The translations under genes and the position numbers were made by a program. From the NCBI RefSeq assembly GCF_019393635.1, contig NC_057866.1, positions 230,963,359 to 231,027,358 on the forward strand: DNA of 64,000 nt, written 5' to 3'. The DNA is from Dromiciops gliroides (Eukaryota > Chordata > Mammalia > Microbiotheria > Microbiotheriidae). Below are positions 1 through 11,850 of this stretch, in pieces. How positions within the stretch are numbered: position 1 is the stretch's first letter; every line of letters starts with the position of its first letter. Below the pieces are notes generated by a model. That model was given only the letters and a program-made list of their open reading frames with translations, had not been told where the DNA came from and ran no database searches.

Positions 1-52
1 GCCTCCTGGGTCCAGGGCTGGTGCTTTGTCCACTGTGCCACCTAACTATTCC
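1..52 (-). repeat. Short SINE fragment embedded in HAL1-like element
   Basis: Reads, on the minus strand, as the 5' head of the tRNA-derived marsupial SINE (gtggcacagtggacaaagc). It is cut by the window edge. It sits antisense inside the HAL1-like element that follows. The same SINE with the same uncommon 'gtggacaaagcaccagccc' variant occupies the same site in the element at 41965-43532. Confidence 0.8.
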
Positions 53-1318
53 ATGATGACATCTTTAAAATAAGGTTGAGGTGTAAGAGGAATAGACTGG
101 GGGAGGGAGAAGGGGAGAGATGGTCTGGGGAGAGGTAGTACACATGAAGGAAACAAGAAAAAGCTTAAGAAGGGGAGGAGAATAGGGGGAAGGAGTTGGG
201 GAGTGAGTGAACCTTAATATCATCAGAATTGGCTCAAAGAAGGACTAACATACATACTCAAGTAGGTATAGTAATATATTTTTGCCCTGGGGGGGAGGGA
301 GAAAAGGGGGGGAGAAGGGAAGGAGGAAAGGGAAGATTGGGGGAGAGAGCAGTAAAAAGCAAAACACTTTCAAGGAAGATGAAGATGTTCTGCATTACTG
401 CACCAGTATGACATATTGAATTGCTTGGTCTCATAGGGAGGGTTGAGGAGGGAAGGAGGAGGAAAAATTTAGAACACAGAATTAGCTCAGGGACCCTGAT
501 CTCATTGGAGTAGGCTCATGGAGGGAATAGCTTTCATACCCAATTGGGAGGAGCAATCTATTTAACCCTGCAGGAAAATAGGAGGGGAAGAGGACAAGGA
601 AGGAAGGGTGGAAAAAGGGAGTGCAGAGTGAGGGAGAGGATAGTCAGAAGTAAAACACCTCTGAGGAGGAATAGGTAAGAAGAAGATAGAGTAAATGTCA
701 TGGGAAGGGAGTGGGATGGAGGGAAATAGTTATGATGATTAATTATAATGGCAAAACATATGGTATCTACTTTGCTGGGCTTTTATGAAGAAAATTCTCT
801 GTCAAGCTTAAGGTACTATATAAAGGTTATGATGAACAGGATACTATCAGGAAAACCTGGAAAGACCTACATGAACTGAAGCAGAGTGAAACGTACTATA
901 TACAAAATAACAACAATTGTTGGGGATGATCTGCTGGGAAGCATGTGGTTATTTTCAGCAAGGCAATGATCCAATATAACCCTGAAAGACTTATGAAGAT
1001 TGCAGCCCATCTGCAGAGAAAGAACTGATAGTATCTGAAAACAGATGGAAACACATTAAAAGTTTTTTTTCATTTCCTCTTTGACAATTCCTTAATATAA
1101 AGTTTTGGGTTTTTTGACTGTTTTCTCTCACAACTAGCTAATATGGGAATTTTTCCATGACTACTCATGTACAACTTATTTTGAATTGCTTGAGTTCTTG
1201 GGGGGGGGGGGATGGAGGGAGGAAGAGAAGTTGGAACACAAAATTTTTTAAAAGTTGATGTTAAAATTTTGTTTTTACATACATTTTGGAAAATAAAATT
1301 CTATTCAGAATAAAAAAA
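1..1318 (+). mobile_element. HAL1-like (ORF2-less L1) retrotransposon, 3' part
   Basis: The sense strand runs from a purine-rich stretch matching the L1 ORF1-ORF2 spacer (repeated 'ggctcaaaga..' and 'acacatgaaggaaac' segments) straight into the extreme end of L1 ORF2 at about 850-900 (aggaaaacctggaaagacct, which reads RKTWKDLHEL) and an L1-type 3'UTR. It finishes in an A-rich tail (aataaaaaaaag) at about 1318. ORF2 as a whole is absent, which is the HAL1 architecture. The 5' end lies outside the window. A G-run at 1200-1211 interrupts the 3'UTR. It is non-coding and non-autonomous, and would have needed L1 enzymes in trans. Confidence 0.75.
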
Positions 1319-1324
1319 AGAATG

Positions 1325-2985
1325 AGTTATGCTTCTACTTCAGACCTGCATGTGGAGACAGAGAGGATTCTGGAAACAGGATCTGGCCAGGAGTCTGCCT
1401 CACAGAACACTGTAGCACAGCTATAGGGCAGGAAGATATCCCAGATCCAGGACAAAGGACTCTAAACTTTTTTTAGGGTCCAGGAAGAGATGCTATTATC
1501 TTTTCAGTAACTCACTATCTAGTTCTGGATCATAGATCCAGGGCTGACTAAGGAGGGGACCTGAGACTGGGGGTGGTATTCCATAATAAGGAGTAATCAA
1601 AGGCTCTATGTTATTTTCCTAGCAAGGAGCAAGTACTGAAGCAAGAAGCAACTATGTGGCTTGGACCTCAGGAGCTGAGCAGGGCCTCAGAAGCAAGGTA
1701 GGAATCCCAGACCAAAGAGAGGACTATAATTCTGTCATTCTGAACCAACAGAGCTTTCCAGCAGGCTGATGATAGCTGTTAAGTCCAACTCCAAACAGGG
1801 CATCCCCAAAGACCTAAATTCAGGGCAATAACTTTCAGGGTTCACAACAGAGGAGGCAGCAATCAGACTGTGTCCTGGATCAGACAACTTTGGGAGCTTT
1901 GAACATCTGAAAATCCAAAGTAGGAGCTATCTGTAAGTTGCTAGAATAACAAGACTCAGTACTCAGCAACAGGACCCTAAATGTTTTAATAAATGAAATG
2001 ACAACATTAAAGAAGTAAATTGGAAAAGAAGTGAGGGCAATAGAAGAAAGAATTGGAGAATTAATAGATTGGAGCAAAAGGTACAAAACCTTGCCCAAGT
2101 CCCAAATGTAATAAAAATTAGAATGGATCAAACAAGATTCACAAGACAACAGGAAATATTAAAACAAAGTAAAAAGCCTAAAAATGGAAGAAAATGAGAG
2201 GTATCAAATAGCAAACAACTTCCCTGGAAAACATGAGAATATTAGTCAGATCTTTTAGTACATTATAACCAAAATTCAGAGCTTTGAGGTCAAAGAAAAT
2301 ATACAGCAAGCAGGGAGAAAGAAAAAAAATTAAGTAACAAGAAGTACAATCAGGATCACAAGATTTAGCAGTTACCATGTCAAAGAAGCAAAGAACTTGG
2401 AATACGATATTCCACAAGGCAAATGATAGAGGCTTAAAGCTAAGAATAACTTATCTAGCAAAACTGAGTACATTCCTGTTGGGCAAAAAATAGATTTTAA
2501 TGAAATAGAGGACTTCTAAGCTTACCTGATGAAAAGACCAAAGCTGCATAGACATTTTGGAGTGAAAATGCAGGAGTCATGAGAAGCATAAAAAGGAAAA
2601 TGTGAACTAACAATCATTAGGGACAAAATCAGGATTAATTGCTTACATTGTAATCTGGGAAGATCACACATGTGTCTTCTGTGAACTCTATCATCATAAG
2701 GGCTCATAGAATTAGTCTAGTTAGATAGAAGACCCAAGAGTGATTCTGTTATATCTTAATGATCTTAAAAGAAGAATGGAAATATAAGGGACAATTAATA
2801 TACTGTTGGGGAGAGGCAAGTGAGAGAAAGGCTAGGGAACATCTCAAATAATTGGATTGTTATAGATATTTATACAAAAAAGGAGGAAGCAGTTGGGAGA
2901 TGCAGCTGAAAGTTGGACTTCCCTCTCATCTGAACTGGTCAAAGGAGGCAGTCCATTTCTAAGAGATTTTCTTTTCTAGGTTATT
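1325..2985 (+). mobile_element. Older L1/HAL1 5'UTR, decayed ORF1 and spacer
   Basis: A 5'UTR-like segment (about 1360-1900, 'aacaggatctggccagg') is followed by a decayed ORF1. The ORF1 C-terminal part is recognisable at 2355-2590 (caagatttagcagttacc, ttggaatacgatattcca, gatgaaaagacca), matching the ORF1 of the L1 at 19619-20877. A spacer-like segment follows at 2870-2960. The 5'UTR matches the reverse complement of 9300-9800, so two copies of one family are present. No open frame survives. Boundaries are approximate. Confidence 0.65.
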
Positions 2986-3824
2986 TATTGTCCTTCTAAT
3001 GCCCTCCTCTTGAGATTTTATTCTACTGTATGTCTCTTGCTTTGTTTCTTCTAGGTTAAGAGTCCTCAACCTGTGTGTACATGTGTGCGCCTCTATGTGT
3101 GTGTATTTGCTCAAGCACACATGCATGTTTGTGTAATGTACTCCTTTGCCAGCCTGGTAAAACCTATGGCATCTTATTCAGAATATATTTTTTTAAATTT
3201 CTAATGGAAGGAAATGCTAAGTTTTAGTCAGAAGTTAATGCAAATAAAGTCGTAATTTTTCCCCATCCAAATTCACAGATTGTCCTGAAATCTAGCCAGA
3301 GTACAAACTCCTGCTCCAGGTAACATGTAATCCTTAATGGAAAATTCATTATTTCCCTTTCAGTCCCAGCTTGATGTTGGTATGGAATTACTCATGCCTT
3401 CTTTTGGGGTAGTCTCTAGATTTACAATAATTATTGAGGCTGTTTGGTGTTTTCTTTGACTGACTTACCTCTTCAGCTTCTGGGGTTAGGATACCCCTAA
3501 TCTTTGAAGTTTAAAATACTGGAGCTCATGGTCTTTTCTGGCATCTTAGCACAATATTAGGGACTCCAGACTCATTTGCATATGGAGTGAACAGAAATGA
3601 GCACCCTGGCACCCCAACAGCCTACTGTTGATCTGTGGGGTTTCTCCTGTCCTCACCTTGGGATTATCTGATCACCCTGGATCTTTCTTAGGGAAGCCCT
3701 TCATTATTGCTTCCTCTGGATAAAGCATCTTGCAAGCTATGATGTGTCCATGACTGGTCCCATGCTGAGAGTTTATACCACACTAATGTTGGGTTTGCTG
3801 GCTGATTGCTTTCTTAGTGCTAGG
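2986..3824. other. No gene recognised
   Basis: No coding frame, RNA gene or confident repeat family is seen. A short TG-rich patch lies near 3075-3110. Confidence 0.5.
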
Positions 3825-4735
3825 AGGATTATGGTTGACTTTCCTTTTGTTGATGTTTTTATTTATATGGAGGAAGAAATCAAACATACATTTAATCCAG
3901 TTTGGTTTTAAGTTCCTTTTTTTTGCTCTTTCCTACTGGTCAATGAGTTACTGAATTTGAACCCAGGATGTCAACACCCCCATATCTGCCATTGTCATTA
4001 GTCTTCATGGCTTCTACCAGCTCAACCAAAGATTCCTTGTCTTCATGGTTAACCTTTTTGAAAACAAGGATCATGCAGGGCTTTCTGGGAACTAAGGGAC
4101 TAAGTATGGCTTTATCACTGATGATACAATAAGAATCCCACCCCCACACACACACTTTTTGTATATAAAGTATATAACACATGTAAGAAGACCTCTAACT
4201 CAGCAGAGTCTTCATTATGTGCAATCACCACAAACATTTCTTGTTTTCGTTTGTGCCAGGGTAGTAATCATGTTAACATCTCCTCTGAGGACAGGTGTCT
4301 CTCTCTGTAAGAACATTCTCATGGTTTGTAGCTTTCATCTCATCTTGACCCAGTAGACTTTCTTTTCTTTTCTTTTCTTGCTTTGTTTCAGGTCTAAACT
4401 TGTGGGCCAGTTTAAGCAGTTGAGTAACTGTCTGATGATTCAAAGACTGGGTGAATTGAATAATTGCTGGTGGCTCTTTCAAATGCTTATAAAGGACCGA
4501 CCTTCAGTGTTATAGTTTGATGCATCAAGACAATTAGGCAAAGCTGGTCAGGCCCCTTTTAGGCTGGATGTCTTGACCAATACCATAGTTTTGGGGTTAC
4601 TTCTCAAGCAAAGGGTTGACCGCTTTCTTTGCCTCCTGCTTCTTCCTAACAGCAGGATCTGGGGTCACCTTCTTTCTGTTGGCCTTCTTCCTTTTTGGTA
4701 TCTTGGCTGTCAGGGAAAGGATTATGATTGACTTT
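3825..4735 (-). pseudogene. RPL7A: RPL7A processed pseudogene with target-site duplication
   Basis: This is an intronless copy of ribosomal protein L7a (eL8), a large-subunit protein. The CDS equivalent runs from 4701 down to the TAA at 3892-3894 (about 810 nt; the human CDS is about 800). Recognisable blocks are an N-terminal basic region (IPKRKKANRKKV), [52 protein letters not shown] and a terminal KTKL. The start codon is ATA rather than ATG, and several stops and frame changes break it. The 3'UTR start (taaatgta) and an AATAAA follow on the minus strand. An 18 bp target duplication (aggattatggttgacttt) flanks it at 3825-3842 and 4718-4735 with one mismatch, as expected for L1-mediated retrotransposition. 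It is not expressed protein. Confidence 0.93.
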
Positions 4736-4975
4736 TTGTGCAGTTCTAGGGTGGAAGAAATCAGTATAGTTTCTCATTGGATTTCTTGATCATTGTTTGT
4801 CTGCTCTGTCTTTGATGTCCCTGAACATATCAAGATTCTACACTTCCATTCACCCCATTGCCACTGGGTGGCCACAAACATTTGTTCTTAAGTGTTCATC
4901 AACATTTTGGTTTGTAAATCATTGTGAGAACTCCTGTAAAATGATATATTTCTATCCTGGTTTTCCTGAGCTGGA

Positions 4976-5330
4976 TAGGGAAGCTAGGTGGTGCACTGGG
5001 CCTGGAGTCAAAAAGATCTGAGTTCAAACCTGGCTCCATACACTTAGGAGCCATATGACCCTAGGAATGTCACTTAAACTCTGTTTACCTCAGTTTCCTC
5101 ATCTGTAAAATGAGCTGGAGAAGGAAATGACAAATCACTCCAGTATCTTTGCCAAGAAAACCCCAAACGGGGTCATGAAGAGTTGGACTGGACTGAAATA
5201 ACTGAACAACAGCAGCAACCACCTCTCATAGTGGTTGTGAGGATCAAATAAGATAATATTTACAAAGTGCTTTGCTGAGCTTAAAGTGATATTGGTAGTT
5301 ATTATTGGTAGCTATTACCATTATCTCCTC
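4976..5330 (+). repeat. MAR1-type long SINE with MIR-like tail
   Basis: A tRNA-derived head (gctaggtggtgcactgggcc) leads to the CORE-like body (cagtttcctcatctgtaaaa), then the long-SINE segment (ctggagaaggaaatgacaaa ... gaagagttggactggac). A MIR/THER1 3' tail follows (ttgtgaggatcaaataagat). Confidence 0.85.
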
Positions 5331-6025
5331 CTTTTTGATTAGAAATTAATCCAGACCAATGTCCTTACTTGTTGTTATTAACCTGATGAAATTTGTCATC
5401 TGGGGTATATATTGGCAACTATTCCCTCAATTTCCAATAGTCCAAGAACACCACAGTTAATCCACTTTGTTTTGTTAAGATTTATTTTTAGGCCAGTCAA
5501 AATTGTTCTGAGAGAGAAATTTGGAAATCTTCGAAGTACTAAGCATAGGTGAGCTACTATCAGAACTATTTGAGATTGTATGTAGCTGTTGTAGTTTCTC
5601 CTCATGCTCCAGGTGTCTTTTCAGTAAGAGTCAGCCATCTACAGAAGACAAATAGATAAGGTGCATGCCATCAGTCTTGATTCCATATTACCAAACAAAG
5701 CATTGGAATAATGGATGTTGTCCTGGCAAAGTTCTGCCAACAGGACTTCTTCTGATGGCACTCAATCTGCACCAAGAACCTGTCTCCCATAGTATGTCAA
5801 CAAAGTCTGGATTTACTCCACTACCATTGCTTGCTCTGAGTCAAATGCCTTTTTGTAATAGTCAAGCACAGAGTTTTAAGGGAACTGAGTCCCCCCCCTC
5901 CATTTTTCTTAAAGTTGCTGGACTATAGAAATCTAGTCACTGGTTATAAAACTCACCTTCCTGTAGCTAATAAGTTCTCCAGGTCCTTCTTCCCTGGGAG
6001 AACATGATACACATTATGTGCTTAT
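5331..6025. other. No gene recognised
   Basis: I see no convincing frame or RNA gene. The text is mildly reminiscent of antisense LINE sequence but I cannot assign a family. Confidence 0.45.
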
Positions 6026-6666
6026 AGATTTGCAAAGAGAGGCAGCTAAGTGACTCAGTGGATAGAGCACTGGACCTGGAGTCAGGAAGACCTGAGTTCA
6101 AAGCTGGTCTCAGATATTTATTAGCTATGTGACCTTGGACAAATCACTTAACCTCTGTTTGCCTTAATTCACTGGAGCAGAAAATGGCAAACCACTCCAA
6201 TTTCTTTGTCAAGAAAACCCCATAAAATAAAGGAAATACGTTGTTGCAGAGTCTTGATTACTCGCGCTGGTGGGGGAATGGAAAGTCTAATATAAAATTT
6301 GGCTTTACTTGGGTAACACATTCTTTTATTCATACATTTATGTGTGATTCTTCTGAAAATTCGTTCAGATAATGCTGAGGCATGAAAATCAAGTATGTTG
6401 GGGGCAGCTAGGTGGCACAGTGGATAAAGCAACAGTCTTGAACTCAGGAGGACCAGAGTTCAAATCCAACCTCAGACACTTGACACTTACTAGCTATGTG
6501 ACCCTGGGCAAGTCACATATCCCCATTGCCCCACCAAAAATAAATAAAAAATAAAATCAAGTATGTTTCCATGGAATAAAAATCTGGTGGCAATTGCCTT
6601 AGTCTTAAGAAACAAACATCCATAGTCACTAAGAGTTAGACATGATTAAACAATAAGATTTGCAAA
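6026..6666 (+). repeat. MAR1-type long SINE, interrupted
   Basis: The SINE head and body lie at 6037-6235 and its tail (agagttagacatgattaaac) reappears at about 6595-6655. Flanking direct repeats 'agatttgcaaa' at 6026-6036 and 6656-6666 fit a target duplication for the whole unit. The gap of about 360 bp holds roughly 200 bp of unassigned DNA plus a younger SINE (6400-6552). Confidence 0.7.
6385..6567 (+). repeat. Short tRNA-derived SINE with 15 bp target duplication
   Basis: WSINE1/MAR1-like SINE (ggggcagctaggtggcacag ... ctagctatgtgaccctgggc) with an A-rich tail, body 6400-6552. It is flanked by 'aaaatcaagtatgtt' at 6385-6399 and 6553-6567. It sits inside the interrupted long SINE and is therefore younger. 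Confidence 0.93.
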
Positions 6667-6811
6667 AAGACAGTGACATTGAAATAATTGCCAAGATTTC
6701 CCACGTTGCCTTTTTTTTAAGTAACAAGATAATTTTCAATCTTTTTCATTACTTTACCACCTACAAAGTAACATGTGATCTGTTGGGAAGTATATTGTCT
6801 TAACCTACTTC

Positions 6812-7047
6812 TTTTAGTTGATTAGTTGTGTCTGATTTGTTATGACCCCATTTGGAGTTTTCTTGGTAGAGATACTGAAGTGTTTGCCATTTTCTTCTCC
6901 AGCTCATTTTACAGATGAGGAAACTGAGCTAAACAGGGTGAAGTGACTTGCCCAGGGTCATACAGCTAGGAAGTGTCTGAGGCTGGATTTGAATTCAGCA
7001 AAATGGGTCTTTCTGAGTAGGGACCCTGTGCTCCATTCACTGCACCA
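6812..7047 (-). repeat. MAR1-type long SINE
   Basis: Antisense long SINE: 'tgtctgatttgttatgaccc', 'ctccagctcattttacagat', 'acttgcccagggtcatacag', ending with the reverse-complemented head 'cattcactgcacc'. Confidence 0.88.
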
Positions 7048-7400
7048 AAGTGAATTCTATCATTTCCTGGGATTGTCCTTGCTGTTGGTACCTCATTATA
7101 TATAATGGGCCATATGCCTTCTCAGTTGCTGCCTCATGGCTGATACAGATGCAAAAAGACACCCACTGTAAAATTTTAACTTGTGGCATTACTCTGTTTT
7201 CTTTTAAAATAGATGATTTTGTTTTTCATTTGCAGAACCCTTTCTACCGTGGACTCCTTTGAGGCATACAGGCATGCAGCTGAATTCCTGTCACAGAAAT
7301 CTCTAGGTTTTGTTCAAGTTGTGTCATCTATAGCAATAATAAACAGTCTCTTGGTAATATTTATCCTTACTATAAATTCACTGGCAAAAAGTCAAGATAA
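7048..7400. other. No gene recognised
   Basis: No supported feature. Short open frames here have no recognisable homology. Confidence 0.45.
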
Positions 7401-7540
7401 CAAGCATTTAATAAGTGCCTACTATCTGCCAGACCCTGTACTAAGCATTGGGGATACAAATACAAGCAAAAAGAAAGATAGTTCCTAGTCTCAAGAAGAT
7501 TATACTCTTTTGGGGAAGACAACTCACAAAAGGGAGGAGA
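7400..7540 (+). repeat. Ancient dispersed repeat, fragment
   Basis: Contains the motif series 'agcatttaataagtgcctac', 'ccagaccctgtactaagc', 'ggggatacaaatacaagc'. The same series recurs near 23730, 28085 and 57080. The family is not named with confidence. Confidence 0.6.
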
Positions 7541-7970
7541 AGAGTTATGGCTGCTAAGGTCAGAAAGTCAGAATTGGAGACAGAGGAATTCAGGATAGCT
7601 TGTCTGGATCTTTCTTCCCTAAAATTAAAAAAAAATGATAGATTACTATTCTAATCACAGTGTGCATGTGTGTGTGTTTAAATTATATTAACATGACATA
7701 TTGCAAATGTAACTAAACTGTCATCAAAGAAAACTGAGAAATTTAGAGGCACTGACTTATTTATCCTGGTAATTGTAAAAGTTGGGTAGAATTTAGTGAT
7801 CTATGTTACCATTTTATGAAAGGGGAAACCCAGTGTTTCGGATAAAGAGGGTAAAAATTCATGGCTGAGCCATTTGGTGTTAGATGCTTTTCTTACATAG
7901 CTGGAATGAATCTTATGAAGTTGCTTTACTCAGGTCCTTTTCCATCACAATTTGTCTCTTACCACAGAAT

Positions 7971-8147
7971 CTCCTGTGCACCATTCTTTTTTTTTTCTGG
8001 GCAATTGGGGTTAAGTGACTTGCCCAGGGCCACACAGCCAGCAAGTGTTAAGTGTCTGAGGCCGGATCCAAATGCAGGTCCTCCCAATTCTAGGGCCAGC
8101 ACTCTAACTACTGCACCACCTAGCTGCCCCTCCTGTGCACCATTCTT
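7971..8147 (-). repeat. Short SINE with 18 bp target duplication
   Basis: Antisense short SINE, body 7989-8129, with its poly-T on the left. Perfect 18 bp duplication 'ctcctgtgcaccattctt' at 7971-7988 and 8130-8147. Confidence 0.94.
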
Positions 8148-8154
8148 ATGGAAA

Positions 8155-9870
8155 AAATAATTTACCTTCTCTTCCTCCTACTTCTCCTCCCCCCCCCCCC
8201 AACTATTGAGAGAGCAATAAAATAGAGGTTTTATCTGGTCAAACAAAATGTATTCCCACATTGCCCAAGTTAAATAAAAAGATGTTTTAATCTACATTCT
8301 AAATCTATCAAGTGGCTATTAGGATATGAATATAATGTTTCATCATGAGTCCTCTGGAATCACAATTGATAATTGCATTGATAAGAGTTTCTTAGTATTT
8401 CAGAATTGTTTGTCTTTACAATATTGTTGTAAAGCAATAATAATTTAATAATAGCAATAGTTGTTCTTCTGGGTCTGCATCAGTTCATACAAATCTTAAT
8501 TTTCTCAGAAATCAGCACCTTCATTTTTTCTTACAGCACAATAGTATTCCAAATTCTTCTTTTTTTAGTCACAGCTTTGAATTGGTCCAGTGATTCTTAA
8601 AATATCTCCCCTTTATCTGTTTTCCAGGTCAGTTTTTGCTCTGAGATACTTTACATTTCCTTTTATTTTTCAGGTTTTTTTAAACTTTGATTTAATATTT
8701 ATTGTTGTTTAATGAAGTTAATATCTTCTATTTTTTCCATTATAATTTTCAGTGATTTGTTTCTTAAAAATTTGTTCAAAGCCATTAATTCTCTTTCCAC
8801 ATCTTTCTTGCACAGGTCTCATTTCTTTTTTTGCCCCCTTTTACTCTAGTGCTTTCATGATTTCTTGATTTTTAAAAATCATTTTTAGCTCTTTAAAAAA
8901 ATCATGTTTCATTTCTTCTAGGATTTCTATTTAAATTCATTGAAAGATGTATTTTTCTTTTAGGCTTTGTTTTGTAGATGTTGTAGAATCATTTTCTTTT
9001 GGACTTGTGTCTCGAGTATCCCTTTCATCATAATAAAATTTTGTGGGGGGATCCTTTTCTTTGTTGTTTGTTCATTCTTCTAGTCTACTTTCAGGTTTTG
9101 GACATTATGTTAAGACTGTGTTTTGTGCACTTTGGGGAGCAGGGGGATGTCTGGTCTGATCTTTTGTCTTCTTGGGTCCTTCTTCTGCTTTCCTGGGGCA
9201 TTGAGGATTGTGTTATTCCAGGATCTCAATGACAGCTCAGGCTGGTAATCTGTAAGATTTCAGTCTACTTTGATCCAGGACAAAGACTGATCTCTCACCA
9301 TCTGGTCTGAGCTTGGCAAGTTCTTGACCTGTATTTGGGTCTCTGCAACCCACTCTTGTTGGCTTACCCTTCATTGGAAGTTCCAGTAGACTGTTGCTGG
9401 ACTCAGTCCCTCAAATCTCTGTTGGTTTAAAGTGACAGAACTGTGGACTCCCCTTTGGTCTGGGATTTGTGCTCTGGTATTCTTCTGCAGGCTCCAGACT
9501 GGGCTGTAGGCTGAACTGAGATACAGTTCTGTTCCCAGGCTCAAAACCACAGGGCTACCATTTGCTTCTGAACTTAATCCTTGCTCCTACATTTAGGAAC
9601 CTAGGTGCAGGTCCCCTCCTCTACCCTACATTAGTGACCCAGAACTAGATATTAAATAACTGCACTGGAAATTGCCACCTATTCCTACTTCAGGGCCCTA
9701 CTGCACAGGTCTGGGATTCCTTCTTGCCCTAGTGCATAGCCTTGGTCCTATTTCAGATCTCTATGTCCTGGAATGTTCCTTGTAGCATGCCCCTTGCCAG
9801 ATCCTGTCCTCAAGATTCACAGATCTCTCTTTATGCTGATCTAGTCTGTCTTTGGATGCTGAAATGGACT
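8155..9870 (-). mobile_element. L1/HAL1-like element, internally deleted
   Basis: Read on the minus strand the order is: a 5'UTR resembling 1360-1900 (9250-9850), a decayed ORF1 N-terminal half (8575-9000, including the block matching 'ENRSRRDNLRI' of L1 ORF1), a direct jump to the end of L1 ORF2 (8535-8555, 'cttacagcacaatagtattc' on the plus strand), then an L1 3'UTR down to about 8155. Most of ORF2 and the spacer are missing. No frame survives. Confidence 0.7.
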
Positions 9871-10611
9871 TGATATATGTCTTACTTTGGTGTTTTGTTT
9901 TGTTTTTTTCTCTTGGATTTCTCGGATCAAAACTGGGTCTGGTTCTCTATATTCTCCAAATTTTCAATGTGGTTTTGACCAGGGCAGACTACAACAAAAA
10001 CCATCAATTCCATTAGTTCACTGCTCTATTTCTCTTCATCTATCCTATCATCACATACACTTTTTTTGGTTTTAATGTCACACTGTTGACTCATACTGAA
10101 CTTGCAGCTGATTTTCCCAGTGAGGAAGGCAACTGTCTTACACACAAAAAGTAAAAAATGGAGTGAAAAAAAAACTTTTAGCTACACAAGTGACTAGAGA
10201 AGAAAACCTCCCAAATTGTCTCAATTAGCTTCACTTCCTGAAAAAGAAGAGAGACAAACATAAGTCAAATATTCAGGATCCAATCAGATCTACCATTTCC
10301 ATAACTTATTTTTGCATGAAGAAATATAGTGGAATTTTCAGTTTAAAGCCTCTCAAATATTGGAAGCAATTCAAGACTTAGATAAGAATCTAATTTATCT
10401 TTATGCTTTGGCTGAAAGCATAATCATATTTATACCCAAAATTTGGTATTAAAAATATTCAAACACAAGGCATTAGTATAATGATATATGAATATAACAT
10501 TAAAACTGGGTTTCAAAAGAGAAAAATAATTTTAAAGTGCATCAATGATAAACAATAGGTGAACATTTGCATGGTTTCAAATATTTTGCTATTATTTGGA
10601 AAATTATAAGA

Positions 10612-10612
<1 letters not shown>
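9871..10612. other. No gene recognised
   Basis: No supported gene. A stretch near 10085-10140 faintly resembles CR1 3'UTR sequence but is too short to call. Confidence 0.4.
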
Positions 10613-10647
<35 letters not shown>

Positions 10648-10662
10648 CCTCTCACTCACTCA
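10613..10662. repeat. (CA)n then (CTCA)n microsatellite
   Basis: About 15 CA units followed by irregular CTCA units. Confidence 0.97.
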
Positions 10663-10919
10663 CATAAGAAAAAAGCCAAGGAAGCCATATTCTACTCATA
10701 CAGTCTTCTGAAAATATGGCTAATAAACCTCCAAAATGGTTTTCCTTTGAAAAATATAACCGGGATTTCTAATGGTTTCCAGACGTGACTGGGGATGGTG
10801 GCCTCAGTGGCAGTAAAAGATCATTGAAGGTTCAAATCAATGACATCCAATATAGCATTTCCAGGCTTGACTTCTTCCTGTTCCCTTGTCTAGTTGTTTC
10901 CAAGGCATTTATATTTAAG

Positions 10920-10941
10920 ATATAATCACTAGTGATTATAT
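10920..10941. other. Perfect 22 bp palindrome
   Basis: Two 11 bp arms (atataatcact and its complement) meet with no spacer. No transposon context is recognised around it. Confidence 0.8.
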
Positions 10942-10972
10942 TGCATTTCAAGGTTCTAGCTCTGGGCATTTT

Positions 10973-11302
10973 CACTGGCTGCCCCACCCATGCTCAGAAT
11001 GTTCTCTCCTCATCTCTGCCTCCTGGTTTACCTGCTTTCTTTTAAATCTCAGCTAAAGTTCCACCTTCTCCAAGAAGCCCCTTTTACTTGTTCTTAATCT
11101 TAGTAGCTTCCCTCTAAAATTGTCTCTAATTTATCCTGTCTACATCTTGTTTGTATATAGTGGTTTGCATGTTGTTTTCCTATTAGACTGGGAGCTCCTT
11201 GAGAATAGAAACTGTTTTTTAACCTTTCTTTGTACCCCCAGCACTTGGCATAATGTCTGGTATATAGTTGGTGCTTAATAAATGCTTATTGAATGAAGTT
11301 GA
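10973..11302 (+). repeat. L2 LINE 3' end
   Basis: Typical L2 3' terminal text: 'ctcagctaaagttccacctt', 'ccaagaagcccc', 'gactgggagctccttgagaa', 'cccccagcacttggcataat', ending 'gtgcttaataaatgcttatt'. Confidence 0.88.
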
Positions 11303-11304
11303 AG

Positions 11305-11505
11305 TAAGAATTTTACAGATGAGAAATTGGAAGCTCAGAGTAGGTGAGTGATTTGTACATGATCACAAAACTTGTGATGTTTATGATGATACATACAGTA
11401 CTTTAAGAGTGAAAAATTCTTTCCTCACAGAAGACCTATGAGGTAGGTGGTATAACAAACAATGATTTCTATTTGAATAAGAGAAGCCAGAGGCTCTGAG
11501 AGGCT
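11305..11505 (-). repeat. MIR fragments
   Basis: Two adjacent antisense MIR-like pieces: 'ttttacagatgagaaattgg' at 11315 and 'ctatgaggtaggtggtataa' at 11440. Confidence 0.6.
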
Positions 11506-11850
11506 CATTTCACACCAGGCCACCCTCCTCTGGACTTCTCCATCCTCCTCATCCCCCAAAGATCACTTCAACCTTGGAACTCACACCTTGTCAGGATCCT
11601 CTGCCCCCGAAGCCCCTTTCTCCCTCTGATTGGAGTGCAGAAATTGGAAAGTTTCACCAAGAACATCCATTTAAGGAAAGTGCCCAGACCAGCAATGTAC
11701 TTTCTCTCATGCCCTATACCCATCCCTTTTCAGCTTCCTTTTAGATTGTAAACTCCTAGAGAACAGGTTGTTTTGATTTTCTTTGTATCCCACAGTGCCC
11801 AGAACATAGTAGATGCTTAATAATTGCTTGATGACTTGACTTACAGATGG
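11506..11850 (+). repeat. L2-like 3' end
   Basis: Ends with 'agattgtaaactcctagaga', 'cacagtgcccagaacatagt', 'atgcttaataattgcttgat'. The left part is weak and the boundary approximate. Confidence 0.6.
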
